Assembly: GCA_012931725.1 (NCBI GenBank)
Contig: CM022944.1
Span: 38,924,063 to 38,988,062, forward strand
DNA length: 64,000 bases
Direction of reading: 5' to 3'
Source: Litsea cubeba
Lineage: Eukaryota; Streptophyta; Magnoliopsida; Laurales; Lauraceae
The notes below the pieces were generated by a model. The model was not told where the DNA came from. It saw nothing but the letters and a program-made list of their open reading frames with translations, and ran no database searches. A program made the translations under genes and the position numbers. Shown here in pieces: positions 56,448-64,000 of the stretch (its first letter is position 1; each line of letters starts with the position of its first letter).

Positions 56448-58924
56448 TTAGGTATCAAGGGAATTAGTCCAACCCTGAGTCTGTTGACATGACTCAGTGA
56501 ATCCAGGCAAACCCTTGAAGAAAGTCTGGAGCATCCTATTAGTCTGCATCTGCTGCTCCCTAAGATCCCGCATCTCTGCTCTCATTTCTTCAAGTTGACT
56601 CTTATACTGTTCAGCATCTCTTCTTTGTTGTTCAGCATCTTGCTTTTGTCTCTCAATCTCGGCCAGATACTGCTGCATTTTAAGTTGGTCACGTTGTCTG
56701 CTTGACTCGGGGATGACCATCTCTCCGAGTCCCCGTGCATATCCAGGTCTATGGCCAAGAATCTCCCTAAAGACAGTCGTTGCCGCCTCATCAGTACGCT
56801 GCTCCGGTTCTAGGCCATCCATCCTACCTTGCATCTTCTTCTGCACATTGACAAAACACCAGTTAGTAAAAATCTAGATATATCTTGTGCTATTGATGCA
56901 TTCATCACATTTGAAAAGAAGCATAGATCCCAAGGACTGTAAGTGCACTACTCACATAATGCTCTTCTGTATCGGCTGTCACAAACGCATTCTTCTTCTT
57001 CGACCAGCGTGTCTCCTTGTAGAAGTCAATCATATTCGTTGAATTATTTCCAGCACGCTTCATGTGTCAGCAATGTGTACAGTATAAGAATATTGTCTCA
57101 TATCAGAAAACTTTCATTAAAGTGGAAATGTGCATTTTAAGCCCAAAAACTAGAGTAACCAATCACAACAATAATGTAATACGAACACAAAAAACAATAG
57201 AAATTCACTTCACTCGAAAATAGTATATAAAACAACACTCAAAAGCATATTCATAAAATCATGACATACTATGAAATACCCAGCTATCGTTGCTGCCTCA
57301 TGCATTTTCAAAAAGTATAGTTTCAAACTTTTTTGGGCCTTTGATTTAATACATGATAAGATATTATGTTACCTATTGTTGGGATATGAATTCAGATTTG
57401 GGACAAGTGTAACCTCAATGAGAATGAATTATTTGAAACCTATACCTTCTGCTCAAGGATCCGGACAAATGATTTACGTCCTGATGTGTGATTAATCGTG
57501 AGCTTCTTTCGGTTCTCTCGATTTTGAGCCAACATTTTCTGCCACCAAAACCCAATGTTAGCTCTAATAAACAAACAAATTTGCCACTATCAATATTTAG
57601 ACATATTAAATGGGTAAATATATGGTTTACTGTAGACAATACATACCTTAAATTCGCCGCTGCCCCACCTCTCACATAACTTAACCCATACGAGTGGGTC
57701 AACCAAGAGAGTCCCATGTGCCAGCGTCTCTTCGTGGCTTCCATATGATAGATATATCTTATGCAAGTCGTGGTGGAAAGAGTTGAAGTGCTCACAGAGC
57801 TGCTTAGTCACTGTCAATCGGTGGTTTTCGCGTTCCCAATCAAACACGAAGTCACTCTACAATTAAATGTCATCACGTCATTTAGGCGGCGATTATACTA
57901 CAACCACTTTCAAACAATCGATATTAATTAACAAATGACTTACCTTAACATGGGCAATGAGCTCCTCCTTCTGGGCTTGTGGCACAATAGACCAATGTGC
58001 GTAACTCATGTCGCAATTTTGTTTAACAATCCATGACACCCGAGTCGTGAACATAGAAGCACTCTCACAACACGGGGCAGCCTCGCCATCATTTATCTTC
58101 AGAGGCACTTTCCCATTCTTCCTCATTTTCTCAAATAAGGTGCATTTCGCGAGCCCACGCGTACGCTTCCTTTGTTGCTGGTTTGCTACGGGCTCTATCG
58201 GTGCATCTGCAACTATATTACAATGACCACGTATTTAGTTGGTCACAACTATAGTTAATCTTTACACTTAATTAACATGTATAAATAGGCCAACTCACTC
58301 TTTATATCTACGAAAAAACACGCACCAGTTTGTGGTATACCGAGATCCTCATTAGTATCAACTTGTGAGGGTTCTCGAATAGGATCCGGTGGGGGAACTG
58401 GTTGGGCGCATGGAGGCACCCAGGGCTGGCTTGGGGGCTGCGTGGAATCATCCGAGTTGGTTTGCTCTTCCTCCTCGGAGCTATGGTATGAAGAGAGACG
58501 TGCTCCACGCGATCGGCCAAATCCACGCGACGGTGCAAGGCCCTTGGCACGAGTACCTCGAAATCTCCCTCCGCCTCTTAAACTTTCCCCCAATTGGTTA
58601 CCTGCGTGTGCACGAGTTAATCATTTTAGACAAATGCCATTCCACTCCACATGATAATGTCAAAGTCAAAGACAGGTAGATAAAAAAGATCATATATCTC
58701 TATTGTTTCCTTTAATTGTTATTAGACTAATTCTTACATTTGATAAGGCTTATGTTTTTTGCAAATGGAATCCTCAAAATTAATATCGTTTAATGCACGT
58801 ATATGGCAACCTATGTTACGAGCATAACATAAATAGAAAAATAACTAAAATTATCAAATTATATACCTTGATATTTGATATTACTCCTCGTGCCTCTAGA
58901 TTGAAGATGAGATTGCGTTGACAT
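56448..58924 (-). CDS. CACTA TNPA-like protein (plant transposase_24 / Ptta type), seven exons, apparently intact
   Basis: TNPA-type proteins bind the subterminal repeats of En/Spm elements and help synapse the ends. Exons on the minus strand: 58924-58867, 58601-58326, 58206-57944, 57856-57647, 57538-57446, 57057-56956 and 56840-56448. All borders are GT/AG and the phases join to 464 codons plus a stop. Domains in order: an RG-rich start (RGGGRFRGTRAKG), an acidic/proline linker (EEEEQTNSDD, PCAQPVPPPDP), the conserved core (KMRKNGKVPLKIND, FTTRVSWIVKQNC, FDWERENHRLTVTKQL, WVKLCERWGSGEFK, NRENRKKLTINHTSGRKSF, TRWSKKKNAFV) and a C-terminal glutamine/glutamate coiled coil (QYLAEIERQKQDAEQQRRD). 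The start is the first ATG in the conserved frame. No lesion is seen, unlike TNP2 upstream. Confidence 0.85.
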
Positions 58925-59490
58925 GTCGACACAGCGTACCGCCTAGAAGTACGGTATGTCCCGATTTCCTGTCACATGAAGCAAATAAGTATCGCTCGCT
59001 AGACTTTGTTTAAGCAGGTATTAATGTAGTAAAGCTGAATACTTCTTGTGTACTTGTTTGTTATTTGCATAATTAAATAGACTGAGCTAGAAAGTAGTAA
59101 AATCTACCTTGACCGGATGGAAGGAAGCAAAGTCACATGCAACACCGTCTTTTTTCACCTCACCTGAAAAAGAACAATATCATACATATCAGAAGTCAAA
59201 CAAGTTTAGAGGAAAATAAATAAATGCTCAGTTATACTTATCCCTATATATATATTTATATATATATGAAAACATAAATGCTATCTTGAGTGGATTAGTC
59301 CAGCCCATTTATCAATAATAAATATGATGGTTTTAATAAATAAAAGCAAGAATTTCATACGATATAATAATATGATAAAAGCAAGAATTTCATATGATAT
59401 AATAATTAACTGCCTATGTGCACAACTCAATTTCAAATACTTAATCTATCGTGTTACCCTTAAACTCGGTGATCTCTTTTTTGGTTGTAA
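58925..59490. other. Spacer between the two CACTA genes
   Basis: AT-rich with tatata at about 59245-59270 and a near-duplicate aagcaagaatttcatacgat / aagcaagaatttcatatgat pair at 59343-59402. No exon is recognised. Confidence 0.5.
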
Positions 59491-62400
59491 TTATAAATCT
59501 GATACAGACTCTTCCTCTGTGGATAGGTCCCCCTCATCTAAATATTCCCCATCACCATATGCATCTCCAGATCCAGAAGCAATAATGTCATCATCGATAA
59601 AGTCCGTTGAATCTATGTCTTGACCATCTTGATCCATGACAGCTCGTGCATCAATATGGCTAGGAAGTATATCATTCCTGCTCATAGGGGTTGACATTGG
59701 ACATGCATCACACTGCACTAATGCATAATAATATGCTGACTCATCTTCTTGATCCACATCATCGTCACTTGATTCACCAACAATATATTCTAGAACCCTC
59801 GACACTGGAGGAATGTTGTATACATTCCTATTTGAATAGTTCTACACAACACCCCAATTCCCTTTCGCCCTTAAATCTCTAATGTAGAAACACTGAGAAG
59901 CCTGACTCGCCAACACAAATGGTTCATCCTTATACCAAGTCATGTTCATGTTGACACTAATCATATGGTCATCCACCCGCACCCCTCGTTTTCGATCACT
60001 AACATTAAACCAATCACATTCAAATAGATACACCCGATGCCATTCCATGTACCGTAACTCTACGATATTATTAACACCACCGTAGAAATCTAGGTTATTT
60101 GTAGCCTCGTCACCAGTTACAAACACCCCAGTTTGTGTACGCCGGCGAAGTTCACGCCGCTTTATATGAAACCTTTTTCCATTTATAATGCAAGCAGCAT
60201 ATGATGCAGCCCAACGGTCAGGCCCGCAAGCTAACGCATACAAATCAGCGGACACATCAGGTGGATTGGATATACGTTGTTCCTGGATCTACACCAAAAT
60301 TGATGAAAAATCACAACATATATTTTAGTCATTCCAAAGCATAACAAAAGCTATGATATTTATAGTAGATAGGGATGGATAGGAATTTACACGTTGCTTG
60401 AACCAATTTGGAAACTCATTTTGATGCGTTCGATCGATGCAATTTGGGTGTTGTACCCTACATTTCTCGTAGTGCTCCCTGCATTTGGATCACAGAATCG
60501 CCAAGCAAAATATGGAAGTTAGCTAGTGTGGGATGATAGGAACCTGTTAAGTTCGAATGGAAGTGTATATGTATAAGTAAAGTCCTTGATGCTTACTCTA
60601 TATAGGGTCTAATCTCCGCACAATTGTTAAGCACGTACCAGATGGCTGCTCTAAAGAGTTTTTCTTTTAATTACACATTAGAAGCTCTACCCAAGGGGCG
60701 AACTTGCTGGTTGAAAATTTTGAATCCATCTATAGTTTCCTCTTCGTTAGCATCAACGTTACGATCCGCTTGATTAAACTTCGTCTCAACATCTTGGGAG
60801 GTACATGGAGAAAAATGTCAGGTGTTCAGTGTGAATGTAAGCCTCAGCTATTGAACGTTCTGGGCGGGCTTTATTCTTAACATACCGCTTGAATTTGCCG
60901 AGATACCTCTCAAATGGATACATCCATCTATATTGTACTGGACCCCCAAGAATAGCTTCACGAGGTACATGGACAGCTAGGTGGATCATGATATCGAAAA
61001 AAGATGGAGGAAATATCATCTCTAGTTTGCATAGAATAGTGACGATATCAGTTTGGAGCTGGAATAGATGATTCACATCTAGAGTTCGGGCGCACAACTC
61101 TTTGAAAAAAGTGCTAAGTTCAGTCAATGCCAAAGCAATGTCACATCTCAAGTACCCACCCCCCCAACAGCAATGGGGAGTAATCTTTGAAGGAAAACAT
61201 GACAATCGTGGCTTTTCAACCCTGAGATTTTACAATCACGTAAAAAAACACATTTCGAGATATTGGAAGCGAATCCATCTGGAAATTTGATATTGGCCAG
61301 CCACTCACAAAATTTATTCCTTTCATTTCCGTGTAATGTGTAAAGTGCATGTGGCATTGTTAGACGATCACCTTCACGATTCAAATGTAATTCTTTTCTG
61401 TAACCCAAAATCTCCAAGTCACGCCGTGAATTGATATTATCCTTGGTTTTTCCTGGAATGTTCATTAAAGTGAATAAAATGTTATCGGCAATATTCTTCT
61501 CAATATGCATAACATCTAACTTATGCCGAAGTCTAAGTGTTGACCAATAAGGTAGCTTGAAGAATATGCTACACTTTGTCCAATTTAGCTCTTCGGCAGT
61601 GCGTTTCCTCTTCCTAAAAGAATTGCCAAATTGAACATCCCCAATCATATGCAATTGAGTTTGAATATCGTCTCCTCCTAGATCCCTCGGTGGCATGTGA
61701 CGATCTTCTTTACCGTTGAACAACCCTTTTTTCGTTCTCCATATGTGATCCGTCGGTAAGAAACGTCGGTGTCCCATATAACAATGTTTTCGGCCATATT
61801 TCAACCAATTGGAGTCTGTGTCAGCATTGCAAGCTGGACACGCCAATTTTCCCTTTGTTGACCAGCCAGAGAGATTCTCGTAGGCAGGAAAGTCATTAAT
61901 TGTCCACAATAAGGCGGCATGCAACATAAATGTTTCCCTAGTCGAGGCATCGTATGTAGGTACCCCATGTTCCCAAAATTCAAGCAGTTCATCAAGCAAC
62001 GGCTGCAAGTAAACATCAATGTCATTCCCTGGTGACGTTGGGCCAGGAATAATCAAAGATGTCATGAAGAACTGGTCTTTCATGCATGACCACGGCGACA
62101 AATTATACGAAACAAGGATAACTGGCCAAATGCTATGAGGTTTAGCCAAATTGTTGAAGGGAGTGAAGCCATCACTTGACAGACCGAGCCTAACATTGTG
62201 AGGATCAGCAGCGAACCAACTATGTTGTTCATCAAATTTCTTCCAGGACTCAGAGTCGGCCGGATGTCTCATACTGGTGTCTTCTATCGCCCGTTGCTCT
62301 TTATGCCATCTCATATCACCTGCTATCTTTGCAGACATAAAGAGACGTTGCAATCTCGGTTTCAAAGGAAAATGTCGCAACACTTTTTGAGGCATCACTC

Positions 62401-63155
62401 GTGAGCCGTGTATTTGGCATCCACCTCGAAGCCTTACATACAGGGCATTCATTAAGAGCGGCATTTTCTTTCCAAAATAAGATGCAGTCGTTGACGCATG
62501 CATGTATTTTGTGGTAATTGAAACCCAAATCGCGCTCCAAGGACCTTGATTCTTGATATGATTGTGGCAAGAGAGCATCTGGGAAGGCAGACCTCAACAG
62601 GTTAAGGAGCATGTCAAATGACTTAATTGACCATCCACCGATTGATTTGATGTGTAACAACTTCACAATGATTGACAGTTTTGAAAATTCTGTACACCCA
62701 TCGAAAAGAGGACGTCGAGCATCTTTAAATAGCTGGTCAAAAGATGACGCTGGTGTGGCTTCAGGTATTGGTGGCCTATTTGGCGAAGTAGTGTTGTCTT
62801 GGGGCACATCAACAAAGGTGCCTGCCCGAATGTCATCCAACATCTGTTGCATGTCATCAATGTAATCATCTTCTGGTATAACCTCGTCCTTAATATCATC
62901 ATCACTGACATAAAATTTCTGCTCCTCTCCATGAAATAACCACCGGGTGTAATTTGGATTGATCCCTTTCATATAAAAATGAGTTTCCACCTCAAATATA
63001 GGCAACCACCGATTGTTAAGGCATGTACGACATGGACATCAGATACGATCCCTTCCACAAGCATGGTTCAGTGCTTGTGTGAGAAAATTGTTAACCCCTT
63101 CAGCGTATGCAGGTGACAAAAGTCTGTCGAGCTCGTTCATCCAACTTTTATCCAT
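59491..63155 (-). pseudogene. CACTA TNP2 transposase (Transpos_assoc, Transposase_21, DUF4218, DUF4216), broken
   Basis: TNP2 is the catalytic transposase of En/Spm elements. From ATG at 63153-63155 (after a ttttttctag acceptor) the order is: transposase-associated domain (MDKSWMNELDRLLSPAYAEG, CPCRTC), Transposase_21 core (MPQKVLRHFPLKPRLQRLF, SWFAADPHNVRLGLSSDGF, GWSTKGKLACPAC, LPYWSTLRLRHKLDVMHIEKN), DUF4218 (LALTELSTFFKELCART, EMIFPPSFFDIMIHL, YPFERYLGKFKRYVKNKA), an 88-base exon at 60478-60391 (EHYEKCRVQHPNC), and DUF4216 with an acidic tail (60288-59491). Lesions: TGA at 63039-63041 (codon 39), a frameshift near 62405, a frameshift at the C7 run 61159-61165, a frameshift near 60790, TAA at 60671-60673 and TAG at 59842-59844. 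It cannot make a full protein. Confidence 0.93.
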
Positions 63156-64000
63156 CTAGAAAAAAGACATGATTGGGAAAACTTATTAGATAACGAGAGT
63201 TATGTGGCAACTTTCGACACATTGAAGGAGTCACATTTAATGAAAATGAATGTCGGATATATTTTGTTGCATGTGATTAAATGAATGGTCTTTGGGATGT
63301 TATTTGTTGCTATAAAGTAAGTGTGGGAAAGGAAATCACATAAGGCCTCCAAAGAGTTCACCTCGTGCATCTTTTGTTTCTTGCTAGTACTTGGGCACTT
63401 TGGGATAGAAGAAATATGTTCGTATTTGAAAAAGTTATTCTTCTTCATTGAACGAGTGGTTCATAATGCGAAAGAAATCCTAAATAGAGGGATGCATGTG
63501 TAGCAAGCATTTCAGTAAGAATTATTTTAATAGAAATCTCTTATTGATTTAATTAATATATGTTTGATCAATTGACTAAAAAGTTAAAATAGAATTCTAT
63601 CATAAGTGTATTCTGACATGAGTCTTCCAGAAAACTATGTTTGTTAGGATGCACCATATTCACATAGATGATTGATATTGGGGACAGAAGGAAAATGAGC
63701 ACGAAATGATCTAGAAAAGGTTTTTTTTTACACAATTTAAGGGGCTCCATGACCAAAAACTTCTTACAGAGGAAATAGTGGATGTCAAATAATGTAAATG
63801 AATAAATGATCATCATATTTATAAGAAACTGAGCAGGTTGGATCGAGTATTCAGAGAACACAAGTGCAGATATTCATGAAGTGGGATTTAGATGTTTTCT
63901 CAAAAATCGGTGAAGATGTGAGATATGCAACTTCACATTTTGAGATGTTTACCATCAGTATGAGAATATTGAACAATTCAGATCATGTAGGGGCTCACAA
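63156..64000. other. Upstream flank of TNP2; no element end seen
   Basis: AT-rich with no subterminal repeat block and no CACTA end on the minus strand, so the 5' end of the large CACTA element lies beyond the window or is missing. Short frames here have no motifs. Confidence 0.5.

Noticed and set aside
59324..62865. Plus-strand frames over the TNP2 gene
   Set aside because: They are antisense shadows of the conserved minus-strand transposase domains.

Overview
This window reads as nuclear DNA of a flowering plant, in a transposon-rich, gene-poor stretch. It is AT-rich, has spliceosomal introns with GT/AG borders, and almost every recognisable protein belongs to a plant mobile-element family: Copia gag and RNase H, CACTA (En/Spm) TNP2 and TNPA, Mutator-like (MULE) transposase, plant mobile domain (PMD) proteins, and an Ulp1-type protease. 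I cannot name the species. No intact ordinary host gene is visible; the one securely recognised host gene is a broken fragment of CPSF73-I (the CPSF3 mRNA 3'-end endonuclease).

Layout. 0-1.4 kb: broken minus-strand protein of the putative plant transposon type. 2.0-3.9 kb: non-coding tandem duplication. 4.4-4.85 kb: tandem array rich in the palindrome GGTTCGAACC. 4.85-6.7 kb: long Copia-type LTR followed by an iMet-tRNA primer-binding site. 6.7-14.5 kb: nested CACTA termini (three families of subterminal repeats) around unrecognised exon-like segments. 14.5-19.3 kb: internal region of a Copia-like element in reverse orientation, with gag but no pol. 19.3-19.5 kb: another LTR end plus primer-binding site in forward orientation. 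20.0-25.2 kb: decayed minus-strand PMD-Ulp1 fusion gene and a second Ulp1 remnant. 25.3-29.7 kb: diverged tandem repeats studded with the palindrome AACGATATCGTT. 30.8-37.5 kb: a well-bounded 6.67-kb MULE with terminal inverted repeats and a perfect 9-bp target-site duplication, carrying a FAR1/MULE/SWIM transposase, an OTU protease and, convergently, a PMD gene. 37.5-47.3 kb: non-coding DNA with a foldback element, a hAT-like element, a SINE, a MITE and a possible Gypsy LTR fragment. 47.3-64 kb: a large minus-strand CACTA element that runs off the window, with broken TNP2 (59.5-63.2 kb), an apparently intact seven-exon TNPA-like gene (56.4-58.9 kb) and the CPSF73-I fragment (50.6-55.6 kb) between TNPA and the left terminus. 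A small internally deleted Copia element (52.2-53.65 kb) lies in an intron of that fragment.

How the parts relate. In the CACTA element TNP2 would be the catalytic transposase and TNPA the subterminal-repeat binding protein; only TNPA looks translatable. In the MULE the transposase and OTU parts run left to right and the PMD gene runs right to left. The same short palindrome array occurs near the transposase start, between the two genes and upstream of the PMD gene. PMD occurs twice here, once with a SUMO-protease-like fold and once with a deubiquitinase-like fold in the same element.
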